Below are positions 7,538 through 15,552 of a stretch of DNA of 21,654 bases, in pieces. The translations under genes were made by a program, and so were the position numbers. Each line of letters begins with the position of its first letter. Position 1 is the first letter of the stretch. Origin of the DNA: Planctomycetaceae bacterium UBA4732 (lineage in GTDB: Bacteria > Planctomycetota > Planctomycetia > Gemmatales > Gemmataceae); contig DHJA01000298.1 of assembly GCA_002404095.1 (NCBI GenBank), forward strand, positions 52,006-73,659, in the 5' to 3' direction. The notes under the pieces were generated by a model. That model was not told where the DNA came from. It worked only from the letters and a program-made list of their open reading frames with translations, and did no database searches.

Positions 7538-7849
7538 GACTGGCAACAACTCGGCCTGCCGGCTTCACTCGGATTGCGTATCGCTCTACACGCCGGCCCT
7601 GTTTTCGAGTGCATCGATCCGGTGACAGAGAAACTCACCTGCGTCGGTACGCACGTCAGCCAGGCCGCGCGGATCGAACCGATCACGCCGCCCAATCAGG
7701 TGTACGCCAGCCGTGGCTTCGCCGCGCTGGCGGCGGCCGAAGGCCTGACGGACTTCGTGTGTGAATACATGGGACAGACGCCGCTGGCCAAGGGATACGG
7801 CGTATATCCGATCTACCATGTCCGAAAAAATGAATTCAAACCGGAGTGA
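7538..7849 (+). pseudogene. 3' remnant of a class III adenylate/guanylate cyclase gene
   Basis: The open frame from 7538 reads DWQQLGLPASLGLRIALHAG, then PVFE, VGTHVSQAARIEPITPPNQVY and a C-terminal TPLAKGYGVYPIYHV to a stop at 7849. This is the second half of a class III nucleotidyl cyclase catalytic domain: the LRIALHxGPV strand, and the VG..V..AARIE helix that holds an active-site asparagine or its equivalent plus the transition-state arginine. The first half, with the metal-binding aspartates, is absent, and the frame is closed by a TGA at 7496. The fragment cannot make cAMP or cGMP. No ribosome binding site is evident, so it is probably untranslated. It marks a rearrangement between the ABC operon and the next gene. 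Confidence 0.75.
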
Positions 7850-7866
7850 TAGAATCGGGAGGTTCC

Positions 7867-7895
7867 CTCGTTCACGCGATCTTCGTGGAAACGAG
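7867..7895. repeat. Degenerate copy of the CTCGTTCCCACG palindromic repeat
   Basis: The arms CTCGTTCACG (7867-7876) and CGTGGAAACGAG (7884-7895) are complementary except for a two-base gap. It is a decayed relative of the intact palindrome at 10415-10453. It lies in the 128-base gap between the cyclase remnant and the convergent end of the delta-60 gene; nothing else is visible there. Confidence 0.5.
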
Positions 7896-7977
7896 TAAAT
7901 AGGAACTGACACCGATTATTCCGCACCTTACCCAGCCCTTGAGGCGGCCTGTGGGTCGTTGCGGCGATCCTTTTGAC

Positions 7978-9924
7978 CTAACGACTCGCGCTCGTCGCCA
8001 GCGCAAACGGCCAGAAGCCTTTGCGACGTTTGCGTTGCCGCATAAGGCCCGCGCCTGCCAAGCCGATGCCGGCAAGTCCAAGGCCCACCGGTTTCGTTAG
8101 AGGCAAGGCGTCGCCCGGCGGCGGCGCGACGACGTTGGCCGCGGCCGGAGCGATCGCGGGACGTTGAGCCGACGGCGCCGCGACGATAGGCCGGGCTTGC
8201 GGTCGGAATGCTTCAACCGTCGGCAAGGACGCGAACACGGCGTCTCGCACGGCCTGCGGTACAACAACGCCGTCGCCGGGCGGCGAAAAAGCGTCGCCGG
8301 CCATGTCGAAAGCGTTGACCGGCGTGAAGTCGCCCGTGGTGAGAGGGGCGAACGGATCGGTCGGCCCGTCCACGACCAGCACCGAGCCGCCGCCGGAAAT
8401 TTGCGTCCGGTAAAAGTCGCTGGGCGCTATCGAAGCGGGGACCGTGCCCGTTACCGGGGCAAAGCCGATGACGCCGTAACCGCCGCCCGGCAGCGGCTGG
8501 GCGCCGACGGGCAGGCCGCCGGTGATGCTCATGGCTTCCAGGTACAACGCCGTCAGATTGGTCACGGGGGCGGCGGGCGGGCCGGAATTCGTTGCGTCCG
8601 CCGAACCGGCAGGGGTCGTGACATAGGCGATAAACACCGGCGCCGAATCGGCGGAAGCGGTCGCGCCCTCCGCGTCGCCGCCGGTCGTCCCCGACGTGAC
8701 GGGCGCTGGCGTGGGACCGACATCTCCGCCCGGCGTCGTTGAAACGGGCGGCGCGGCGGGAAGGCCATTCGGCGGGGAAGGCGGAAACGCGATCTGGTAC
8801 ATCGATGCGTGTTCGACGTCGATCTGCGAGCCGAACTGTATGCCGCCCGTACCGAACGTGTGGTCGCCGAAGGTCGTGTCCAGCGTACCGTCCGGGTTGT
8901 ACTGGACAGCGACGGGACCGCTGTTAGCAGGAGGCGGAGGGGTGGGCGTCGGAACCTCTTCGATCCCCGAAATGGCGATGGGCAGTACAACAGGTGCTCC
9001 ATACCCGGCAAAGCCGGTGACGAGGATTTTTCCATCCGCGCCGACCTGTACGGCGCTCGCAACATCCATTCCGTCGCAATCCAGATTTAGCTGGGAGACG
9101 CCGCCCTGAGCAAACGACGCGTCGAGGCTGCCGTCCGAGTTATAGCGGGCGACAGTAAATGTCCGTGCGTAGGAAAAAGGCCAGGTGAATGTCTGTGAAC
9201 CAGAAATGTATGTATCAGGAGCGACGGTTTGCAACTCGCCTGTTTTTCCATCTAACTCTTGCTGCCCGACGCCAACCGTAGAATCTCCCACCACGACGAT
9301 CTTGCCGTCCGGCTGTAAAGCCACGGCTTGCGGTTCAGCGAAGACACCCCCAAACGTGGATACGACCTTGCCGTCCGTACCAAAGGAAGCGTCAAGGCTG
9401 CCGTCAGCGTTGTAGCGCACGATCCCGAAGCCGGTCGTCGCGCCATTCCCAGGGTACGAGACGGTTCCCACGACGACGATCTTACCGTCTGGCTGTACAA
9501 GAACATCTTGGGCGCTGTCATCGCCGTTCGACAAGGACGTTATGACCGTCCCCCCGTTGCCGAAAGACGTATCGAAGGTGCCGTCGGGGAGCAGCCGCGT
9601 GACCGCAAAGTCCTGGACGTAATAACCAGTTCCGGTTTTTATAGGGTCCGGCGCCTGTCCGATGATAAGGATGTCCCCGTTCGGCTCATAAATAGCCTCT
9701 TTTGCGGCCTGCGGACTGTTGAGGTCAGTGTCATAAACCTGTCCGTTATGGAAAAAGGGGCTGCTGACGGGTATCACCACGGTGGCAGCGGGGTTTCCGC
9801 TTAGGAGCGTGCGTTCCTCCAGCGCCTCCAACGTCAACCGCGGGAGCCGTGGTTTGGAAGAGACGGAGACTTCCGAACGGCGCGTTAAGGCGCTTAAAGA
9901 CCGCAGAAGGCTGTACATTCTCAT
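7978..9924 (-). CDS. Delta-60 repeat surface protein with LEPR-XLL N-terminus
   Basis: This is a 648-residue protein, start ATG at 9924 with GAGGG about 8 bases upstream. Residues ~31-43 (TLEALEERTLLSG) are the LEPR-XLL-type motif found near the N-terminus of planctomycete exported proteins. At least four delta-60 repeats follow (e.g. LQPDGKIVVVG, then ARYNSDGSLDASFG) between about residues 65 and 360. These are beta-propeller-like units common in large bacterial surface proteins. The middle is rich in Pro, Thr, Ala and Gly and looks like a linker. The C-terminus has a hydrophobic stretch (GLGLAGIGLAGAGL) followed by MRQRKRRK, the layout of a C-terminal anchor or sorting signal. A structural or adhesive role at the envelope is inferred; no catalytic motif is seen. 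Confidence 0.82.
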   Translation of the reverse strand: MRMYSLLRSLSALTRRSEVSVSSKPRLPRLTLEALEERTLLSGNPAATVVIPVSSPFFHNGQVYDTDLNSPQAAKEAIYEPNGDILIIGQAPDPIKTGTGYYVQDFAVTRLLPDGTFDTSFGNGGTVITSLSNGDDSAQDVLVQPDGKIVVVGTVSYPGNGATTGFGIVRYNADGSLDASFGTDGKVVSTFGGVFAEPQAVALQPDGKIVVVGDSTVGVGQQELDGKTGELQTVAPDTYISGSQTFTWPFSYARTFTVARYNSDGSLDASFAQGGVSQLNLDCDGMDVASAVQVGADGKILVTGFAGYGAPVVLPIAISGIEEVPTPTPPPPANSGPVAVQYNPDGTLDTTFGDHTFGTGGIQFGSQIDVEHASMYQIAFPPSPPNGLPAAPPVSTTPGGDVGPTPAPVTSGTTGGDAEGATASADSAPVFIAYVTTPAGSADATNSGPPAAPVTNLTALYLEAMSITGGLPVGAQPLPGGGYGVIGFAPVTGTVPASIAPSDFYRTQISGGGSVLVVDGPTDPFAPLTTGDFTPVNAFDMAGDAFSPPGDGVVVPQAVRDAVFASLPTVEAFRPQARPIVAAPSAQRPAIAPAAANVVAPPPGDALPLTKPVGLGLAGIGLAGAGLMRQRKRRKGFWPFALATSASR

Positions 9925-10166
9925 GGCTTTGCCCTCGTTAAAGAAAGCGGCAAGTTGGTGGCCGAAGCTACGGCGGCGCCTGTCGCGCCTGGTTGGCCGG
10001 CCATGAAAGAAGGGACGGCCGCGAGGCCAGTGGCGGAAAGGAGTGAGCGATCTTCAAAACGCTCTAACAGGAGCGGTATCCGTCGTTTTGCGCGCGATTT
10101 GCCCCCCCCCCCTCCCCGAATTTGGCAGAAAGGCCAAGGTTGATTCGCAGCGACCGCGCGACCCAC
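9921..10166 (-). pseudogene. Short ORF with LEPR-XLL-like motif, likely decayed N-terminal fragment
   Basis: This is an 81-residue frame from a GTG at 10166. It holds KRRIPLLLERFEDRSLLSAT, a second LEPR-XLL-like motif right next to that of the following gene, then about 35 Ala/Pro/Ser-rich residues. Its TGA overlaps the ATG of the delta-60 gene (ATGA), as in translationally coupled genes. An 11-C tract (10102-10112; G on the coding strand) falls just before the motif and encodes five glycines. Real LEPR-XLL proteins continue for hundreds of residues, so this is more likely the leftover head of a related gene than a working protein. A phase-variable or coupled leader is possible. No clear ribosome binding site supports the GTG. 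Confidence 0.4.
10102..10112. repeat. 11-base homopolymer (C11/G11)
   Basis: Eleven consecutive C residues on the plus strand lie inside the short LEPR-XLL ORF, upstream of the delta-60 gene. Such tracts slip during replication and are also prone to sequencing error, so the frame of the short ORF across it should not be trusted. Confidence 0.9.
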
Positions 10167-10464
10167 TCCTTGAAGGCCATGTCCCGTCTCCTGCAGCGGT
10201 TGATCGAAGGTGCTTCATCGCAACGCCGCGGTTAGAGAGGAGCCTTTCCAAACACTTCGGCAAAACTATGGAACCGATGCTCCGTCTGGAGATAGCTCCT
10301 CCCCGCGTCCCGCAGTAATGGATAATACGCATCGGGTAAGTGAGTATCAATCGTCCAACGCCGAAAAAAACTCCCGCGAACGCGATTTTTCAAGTTGCCC
10401 TGGCGAGCGGCGGTTTTTCCTCGTTCCCACGCAGAGCGTGGGAACGAGGAAAACCGTTCTGCCT
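10167..10464. other. 298-base gap between the LEPR-XLL ORF and ftsK, no supported gene
   Basis: This stretch would hold the promoter region of the minus-strand surface-protein genes. It also contains a strong palindrome at 10415-10453. Minus-strand frames cross it (for example ...DAYYPLLRDAGRSYLQTEHR at about 10250-10340), but they run through the palindrome, lack a ribosome binding site and match nothing I recognise. They may be remnants. Confidence 0.5.
10415..10453. repeat. Dispersed palindromic repeat (CTCGTTCCCACGC family)
   Basis: Two perfect 18-base arms, 10415-10432 and 10436-10453, flank the loop AGA. With a one-base slip the pairing extends to GG/CC at the ends (10412-10455). It sits 12 bases beyond the ftsK stop. 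This CGTTCCCACGC palindrome is a widespread intergenic repeat in planctomycetes and other bacteria; read as protein it gives the well-known spurious SAWERG string. Its position suggests it may also end ftsK transcription, though there is no T run after the stem. Confidence 0.75.
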
Positions 10465-12759
10465 TCACCCCGCATGTTTCTCCGCCCCGCCGCTGCCGCG
10501 AAACGCCGCCCATGTCTCCGGCGTGTACGCCACTTCCCGCGCGTTGCTGCCGTTGTAGCCGCCGACGATGCCGTCCTCGGCCATGAAGTCGATCAGCCGC
10601 GCCGCCCGGCCGTAGCCAATGCCCAACGCCCGCTGCAACAGCGACACGCTGCCGCGCTGCTCGCGCACCACCACTTCCACCGCCGCCTCATACAGATCGT
10701 CGCGGTCGCGCAGTCGCTCCATCAAACCCTCGCGGCTGGCCGTGTTGAGCTGCATCAACTCCGGTGCGTAACTAGGTTCGCATTCCAGGCAATCAACGAC
10801 TTTATGGATCTCTTCATCGCTGGCGTAAGCCCCCTGGCAGCGGATCAGGCCGGCCGCGCCGGGCTGTAGAAACAGTAGATCGCCTTTGCCGAGCAATTTG
10901 TCGGCGCCCATCTCGTCCAGCACCACACGGCTGTCGATCTTGCTGGACACCTTGAAGCAAATACGCGACGGCAAGTTGGATTTGATAAGGCCAGTAATCA
11001 CGTCCACGGACGGCCTCTGCGTGGCCAACACGAGATGAATGCCGGCCGCGCGCGACTTCTGCGTCAGGCGGATAATATGCCCCTCGACCTCCTTGCGCAT
11101 CATCATAATAAGGTCCGCCATTTCATCTAAAAAGATGACGATGTACGGCATCCGATCAGGGACGGCGGCGCGCTCCTCGTCGTTGACGACTTTCATGCGG
11201 CGCAAAATATCATCGTGTTTCAGGTCGTTATAAGCGGCGATGTTGCGCACCCGCGCCCGCGCCAGTAGGTCGTAGCGTTCCTCCATTTTGTCCACGGCCC
11301 AGGCGAGTACGGCTTCCGCCTTTTTCATGTCGCTGATAACCGGGTGCATCAAATGGGGAATGGCCTGGAACTGGCTCAGTTCGACCACTTTGGGGTCGAT
11401 CATAATCATCTTCAACTCGTCGGGGCGGCGCGTCATGAGCATACTGAGGATGATCGCGTTCATGCACACCGATTTGCCGGTGCCGGTGGCGCCGGCGATG
11501 AGCAGGTGCGGCATCTCCGCCAAGTCGTGGACGAGCGGCCGGCCCTCGCTGTCCTTACCGAGGAACAACGGAATCTTGCTCTTGGCGATCTTCGTCGCCG
11601 AGGCGAGGATCACTTCCTTCAAGCGGACGACGGCGCGCTGCTCGTTGGGGATCTCCACGCCGACGGTGTTCTTGCCGGGGATCGGCGCCACCATGCGCAC
11701 GCTCGACGCCCGCAGATTCAGGGCGACGTCGTCGGCGAGGGCCGTGACTTTGTGCAGGCGTAGGCCGGTTTCCAGGGCCAGCTCGAACTGCGTGACGACC
11801 GGGCCGGTGTTGATGCCGACGACGCGGACGCTTAGGCCGAAGTCGGTGAACGTCTTTTCCAGCAAGGCCGCACGTTCGCGCAACACCTGATCCTGATTGC
11901 CCAGGTCGAGCGGCTTTGCGTCTTCCAAGAGCTTTAATGGCGGCAACTTGTAATCGGCAAAACGCTCGTGATCGGTCGGGCCAGGCACGGCGGCCGTCTT
12001 GCCTAGGGTCTCGGATGGGGCGGCAACCTGATGGTGGATAATGGGGATCGTATGCGGGCCTTTTAAGGTTGCGAAAGCCGGCGGCTGCGCGGCTTCAGTT
12101 GGCGAAAGTGTTTCGGCCGCGTCGCTGGGTCGGCGAACGATGGGCTGCACCATTTTCTTGAAGGACCTGTTTAACGGACGCCTATCGGGTAGGCCGACCG
12201 CGCTCCAGAGAAACTGAAAACCCTTCACCCCTGCCCAGCGCGTGATGCGTGGTAGCCGCCGCGTTATGAAGTCGGCGCTCAATGCCAAGCCGGTCAGCAG
12301 GCAGATTCCGAGTATGGCTAACTGCACCCGCAGATCGAAGTGCGCCGCCAGCCAGAGCGACAACCAGGCGCCCATCGCGCCCCCTGGACCGGCAGCAGGA
12401 CCGCCCGGCCAATTGCCACTGAAGCGGTCGGCCAGGATCGCGGCAATAGGCGTCAATAACACCCAGCCGAGCAAACGCAACGCCGAGTTCCGCCAACCCT
12501 GACGCCAAAACAGCGGCAGCACCAGCACGAACCATGCGGCCAAAAAGGAATAGGAGGCCGCGCCGAGGCCGCCGACAAGGGCGCGGGCGGCCATCGCGCC
12601 GGGTAGGCCGAAAAGGTTGTGAGGCGTGTGATGGAGCGGGTAGACGCCTTCGTCTAAATCGGCGGGATCGTGGCTGAACACGGCCACCGCCAGCAGAAGG
12701 CCGAGGACCAACAAGACGCCGGCTGCGACGTTGAGACGCCAGGAGCGACGATCCGACAT
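10465..12759 (-). CDS. ftsK: DNA translocase FtsK/SpoIIIE
   Basis: This 764-residue protein is an inner-membrane, septum-located ATPase that pumps chromosomal DNA during division and helps resolve dimers. I start it at 12759 (MSDRRSWRLNVAAGVLL). The longer frame from 12900 reads through a hairpin and has no membrane-like start. The N-terminus has four or so TM segments (~9-28, 66-86, 95-112, 126-163), then a Pro-containing linker of moderate length and the motor. Walker A is GATGTGKS at 423-430 and Walker B VIFLDEMAD at 541-549. The C-terminal winged-helix gamma domain (YEAAVEVVVREQRGSVSLLQ, then GYGRAARLIDFMAEDGIVG, ~686-743) reads orienting DNA sequences. All parts are present. The deacetylase gene lies upstream on the same strand, 137 bases away across a hairpin. 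Confidence 0.95.
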   Translation of the reverse strand: MSDRRSWRLNVAAGVLLVLGLLLAVAVFSHDPADLDEGVYPLHHTPHNLFGLPGAMAARALVGGLGAASYSFLAAWFVLVLPLFWRQGWRNSALRLLGWVLLTPIAAILADRFSGNWPGGPAAGPGGAMGAWLSLWLAAHFDLRVQLAILGICLLTGLALSADFITRRLPRITRWAGVKGFQFLWSAVGLPDRRPLNRSFKKMVQPIVRRPSDAAETLSPTEAAQPPAFATLKGPHTIPIIHHQVAAPSETLGKTAAVPGPTDHERFADYKLPPLKLLEDAKPLDLGNQDQVLRERAALLEKTFTDFGLSVRVVGINTGPVVTQFELALETGLRLHKVTALADDVALNLRASSVRMVAPIPGKNTVGVEIPNEQRAVVRLKEVILASATKIAKSKIPLFLGKDSEGRPLVHDLAEMPHLLIAGATGTGKSVCMNAIILSMLMTRRPDELKMIMIDPKVVELSQFQAIPHLMHPVISDMKKAEAVLAWAVDKMEERYDLLARARVRNIAAYNDLKHDDILRRMKVVNDEERAAVPDRMPYIVIFLDEMADLIMMMRKEVEGHIIRLTQKSRAAGIHLVLATQRPSVDVITGLIKSNLPSRICFKVSSKIDSRVVLDEMGADKLLGKGDLLFLQPGAAGLIRCQGAYASDEEIHKVVDCLECEPSYAPELMQLNTASREGLMERLRDRDDLYEAAVEVVVREQRGSVSLLQRALGIGYGRAARLIDFMAEDGIVGGYNGSNAREVAYTPETWAAFRGSGGAEKHAG

Positions 12760-12860
12760 GATGCGGGGACTCCGGGAGCGGCTGCGGAAAACCTGACGCC
12801 TCGCTTCCTGTAGCATCGGCGCGCGGGCTTGCCCCGCTGAAGAAAATGCGCAGCCGTCCT

Positions 12861-12895
12861 CTGGCTCCCTCCCCCGCAAGGGGGGAGGGAGCCAG
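12861..12895. terminator. Long hairpin after the deacetylase gene (terminator or dispersed repeat)
   Basis: A perfect 15-bp stem, arms 12861-12875 and 12881-12895 with loop GCAAG, begins 2 bases after the stop of the minus-strand deacetylase gene. Position and strength suit a transcription terminator between it and ftsK. The following minus-strand sequence has only a short TTTT about 15 bases on, so termination would be non-canonical. The CTCCCTCCCCC sequence also resembles known intergenic repeats. Confidence 0.55.
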
Positions 12896-12896
12896 A

Positions 12897-13778
12897 TCAA
12901 TCGTCTACGCGCACGTCAGGCCACTCCGGCCCCGCGCGTTCCTCGACGACTTGCGTCGCCGTCGGCACAAACGGAAACAATCGCGCTCGCACCGCGGCGT
13001 CTAACGCGGCGCCGTATTCCGATGCCTCGAACGCCTCGACGTACTCGATACGCCGGCCGTGGTCCTCGCCGTAGGTGGACAGGAGTTGGCTCCGCCAGCG
13101 ATCAGCCAGCGGGCGCAAACGGCGGCGTATGCGCTCCTCAAGCCAAGATCGCCGAGCGGCGGCGTCCACCGGCACATCCGCCGCATAGCCGCCGTTATAA
13201 GGCAGCCATTCGTAAAACTGCGAGGCATGGCAATGCAGCATATCCATCATACGACTTAGTTCATCGCCGATGTCCACGATCACGTCGGGGGTAAACGGCG
13301 CCGGCTTGCGGAAGTCGTCGGAGAAGTACAGGATGACCGGGTTGGCTTCCAGGTGCGGCGCGTCGGGACACACGGCCGGCACTGTAATCATGTAGGCGGC
13401 GTCCTGAACCAATACGGATGTGTAACGGTGGTCGGGATGGTAGTCGTTGGGCCGATGCGTCAGGATCAGGTCGGGGTGAAAACCACGGATAAGGCGGATC
13501 AGTTTCCCCCGCGCTTCCAGCGTCGGCAGCAAGGCGCCGTCGGGATGATCGAGTACGTCATAGGCCGCGCCGATGACGGCGCCGGCGGCTTGCGCTTCGT
13601 CGCGGCGGCGTCGCGTCAGGTCGGGGCCGTGGTGCGTTTGGTGGCCGGCGCCGCCGTCGGTGACGCTGACGAGCTTGACCTCATAGCCGAGGCGCCGCCA
13701 CTTGGAAGCCGTACCGCCGGCCTTGAGATCGGCGTCGTCGGGATGGGCGCCGAGGACGAGAATGCGGGGCGCGGTCAT
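12897..13778 (-). CDS. PIG-L/LmbE family N-deacetylase
   Basis: This is a 293-residue zinc hydrolase of the LmbE fold. Start ATG 13778, chosen because AGGAGAG lies 5 bases upstream; an earlier in-frame start at 13802 would include that site. AHPDDAD (11-17) and HPDH (114-117) carry the metal ligands (His12, Asp15, His117) and the general base Asp14. The family removes acetyl groups from N-acetylglucosamine-containing molecules, such as GlcNAc-inositol in thiol synthesis, GlcNAc-PI, or bacillithiol and antibiotic precursors. Nothing nearby fixes the substrate: no glycosyltransferase or cysteine ligase is in the window. No signal peptide is seen, so it is cytoplasmic. It is divergent from the lipoprotein hydrolase gene, with ~177 bases between the starts, enough for separate promoters. 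Confidence 0.9.
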   Translation of the reverse strand: MTAPRILVLGAHPDDADLKAGGTASKWRRLGYEVKLVSVTDGGAGHQTHHGPDLTRRRRDEAQAAGAVIGAAYDVLDHPDGALLPTLEARGKLIRLIRGFHPDLILTHRPNDYHPDHRYTSVLVQDAAYMITVPAVCPDAPHLEANPVILYFSDDFRKPAPFTPDVIVDIGDELSRMMDMLHCHASQFYEWLPYNGGYAADVPVDAAARRSWLEERIRRRLRPLADRWRSQLLSTYGEDHGRRIEYVEAFEASEYGAALDAAVRARLFPFVPTATQVVEERAGPEWPDVRVDD

Positions 13779-13955
13779 ATGCTCTCCTGTTCCTGGCGTC
13801 ACTTACCTAGGTGGTTTAACCAGTGTATCCGGCCCCACCGTTATGGCTGCGCTTCGGCACGGACCTTGCTGTTCAGCTGGACGCCAAAGCGCTTGACCGC
13901 ACTTTCGCGCCGGCGATATTCTGTAGAAATGAAAATCACCCAAAGGATCACTGCC

Positions 13956-14870
13956 ATGAATCTCCGCGTCCTGACGAGTTGGATATGCTTGGTCGGGGTT
14001 GTCCCCTTTCTTACGGGTTGTGGCCGTTCACCGGCGCTTGCCGGGGAAGCGCTGGACAAACCGGCCGCTCCTTCAACGCCCTCAGAGAATATGCGCTACG
14101 AAGTCGAGATCAAGCACGACCTTACCTACTATGACGGCGCGGACGCCGACAAGATCAAGCACAAACTAGACCTTTATTTGCCGAAAGGTAAGACCGATTT
14201 CCCCGTGGTGATGTTCGTTCACGGCGGCGGCTGGGTGTTCGGCGACAAAATCTTCTTTGGCATTTACGAGGGCGTGGGCAAGATGTTCGCGCGTCACGGC
14301 ATCGGCGCCGTTGTCACCAACTACCGCCTGTCGCCGGGCGTGCGGCATCCCGAACACATCAAAGATGTGGCCCGCGCCTTCGCTTGGACGTACAAGCACA
14401 TCGCCGACTACGGCGGCCGAACGGATGACTTGTTCCTGTGTGGTCACTCGGCCGGCGGTCATCTGGTTTCACTGCTGGCGACGGACGAGAGCTATCTCAA
14501 AGCAGAGGGTCTATCATTAAAGAACGTGAAGGCTGTCATGCCGATCAGCGGCGTATACGGCATCCCCGACAACCTGTTCAATGAAGTTTTCGGCAAGGAT
14601 CCCGTGGAGCGCAAGAATGCCGGCCCAATCAACCACGTACATGGGGGCTGCCCGCCGTTCTTCATCGTCTATGCAGACCATGATTTTCCGTATTGTGACG
14701 CGATGTCGGAGGAGTTTTGCAAAGCGCTGAAAGCAAAGGGAGTCTCCGCCGAGACGCTGAAGATTACGGATCGCAACCATATCAACATCATCGGCAAGAC
14801 AACCAAAGACGACGACCCCTGCGCGAAGGCGTTACTAGAATTCGTGGGGGAGCGTCAGGCAAAAAAGTGA
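13956..14870 (+). CDS. Alpha/beta-hydrolase lipoprotein (BD-FAE / kynurenine-formamidase-like esterase)
   Basis: This is a 304-residue lipid-anchored esterase. Start ATG 13956, with AAAGGA ~8 bases upstream; an ATG at 13929 is in frame but lacks a site. Residues 1-22 (MNLRVLTSWICLVGVVPFLTGC) form a lipoprotein signal with lipobox LTGC, so Cys22 would be acylated. The hydrolase core shows the oxyanion-hole HGGGW (89-93), the nucleophile elbow GHSAGG (Ser165), and likely acid and base Asp241 (YADHD) and His275 (DRNHINI). This pattern places it with the HSL/bifunctional feruloyl and acetyl xylan esterase group. The natural ester could be a plant polysaccharide substituent, but no sugar-degrading gene is adjacent, so this stays open. 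All catalytic residues are present. Confidence 0.87.
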   Translation: MNLRVLTSWICLVGVVPFLTGCGRSPALAGEALDKPAAPSTPSENMRYEVEIKHDLTYYDGADADKIKHKLDLYLPKGKTDFPVVMFVHGGGWVFGDKIFFGIYEGVGKMFARHGIGAVVTNYRLSPGVRHPEHIKDVARAFAWTYKHIADYGGRTDDLFLCGHSAGGHLVSLLATDESYLKAEGLSLKNVKAVMPISGVYGIPDNLFNEVFGKDPVERKNAGPINHVHGGCPPFFIVYADHDFPYCDAMSEEFCKALKAKGVSAETLKITDRNHINIIGKTTKDDDPCAKALLEFVGERQAKK

Positions 14871-15345
14871 GGCGCGGGCCGCTGCTGGGGTGCGCTGGAA
14901 CTGGCGTTGAAGGCGGGGCGCAGGGCGAAAAGGCCGAGGATTCCTATACGTTTTTCTAATTTTCCTATCTGTGCCTCACAATCGGAGCCGCTTTCTGGTT
15001 TTCGGCTTGACGGGCAAGATTCGCGGGGTTGAAATGGGCAGTAGGATGCATGAATCGCGGGGGATAGGTTACGGGGGCCCGGGATTTACAGGTCCCTTTC
15101 GAGCAGGACGAATGCAGTTTGCGGCTGAACAATTAGCAAGACTAGCCGATCCTGACAAGTCTCCGCGCCTAATCCCGGCGGCAATTAGCGTTTTCGTGCT
15201 TCAACGTCTCATCTTCCGCGTCGGCTGCTGAACTAGGTCGTTCGCCGACGACAAGTGGCAATGCGCCTTGTGACGAGGCTGGTGCGCGGGCAAAATTGCG
15301 GTAGTGGTCGAATGGTTACTCCGATGTCTTGGACTGGAGATGCCG
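14871..15345. other. 475-base intergenic stretch, no gene supported
   Basis: Between the lipoprotein esterase and the toxin-antitoxin pair there is an AT-richer patch (about 14938-14975) with T runs but no clear hairpin before it, then a GC-rich palindrome-like GGGGGCCCGGG near 15075. Small frames occur on both strands, none with coding-like composition or a ribosome binding site. The promoter of the toxin-antitoxin operon should lie in its right-hand part; I cannot point to convincing -35/-10 boxes. Confidence 0.5.
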
Positions 15346-15552
15346 ATGTCTGTGGAGATGCTCGCCGGAACTGACAAGCAAATTGCCTTCAACGCCTTGC
15401 AGCGAATGCCCGAGTCGGCCACGCTCGACGAGATCAGCGAAGAAATCGCGATCCTAGCTGCGATTCAGCGGGGTGCGGCGGCGGCGGACGCGGGTCGGAC
15501 TCTCACACACGCTGAAATCAAGCTGAGGTCAGCGTCATGGACTGGGAAGTAG
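15346..15552 (+). CDS. Antitoxin of a RelB/ParE-type module
   Basis: This 68-residue protein has the pattern ALQRMPESATLDEISEEIAI then IQRGAAAADAGRTLTHAEI, typical of the small helical antitoxins encoded before ParE/RelE toxins. Start ATG 15346 with GGAG 6 bases upstream (15336-15339); the earlier ATG at 15340 overlaps that site. Its 3' end overlaps the toxin start by 16 bases, so the two are translationally coupled. It probably represses its own operon through its N-terminal part, which is inference from the family. It is unlike the antitoxin at 2821 in sequence, so the two modules are independent. Confidence 0.8.
   Translation: MSVEMLAGTDKQIAFNALQRMPESATLDEISEEIAILAAIQRGAAAADAGRTLTHAEIKLRSASWTGK

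Noticed and set aside
10232..10513. Minus-strand 93-residue frame containing FPRSAWERG
   Set aside because: It reads through the palindromic repeat and overlaps the ftsK 3' end; this string is a known by-product of the repeat.
12760..12900. N-terminal extension of FtsK
   Set aside because: It would translate the hairpin at 12861-12895 and overlap the deacetylase end; the start at 12759 leads directly into the first membrane helix.
13353..13955. Long in-frame extension of the lipoprotein esterase
   Set aside because: It runs antisense through the deacetylase gene and would bury the lipoprotein signal that starts at 13956.
15219..15250. Inverted repeat CGTCGGC...GCCGACG upstream of the second toxin-antitoxin pair
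   Set aside because: Seven bases with an 18-base spacer in GC-rich DNA is expected by chance; no second copy nearby supports an operator.
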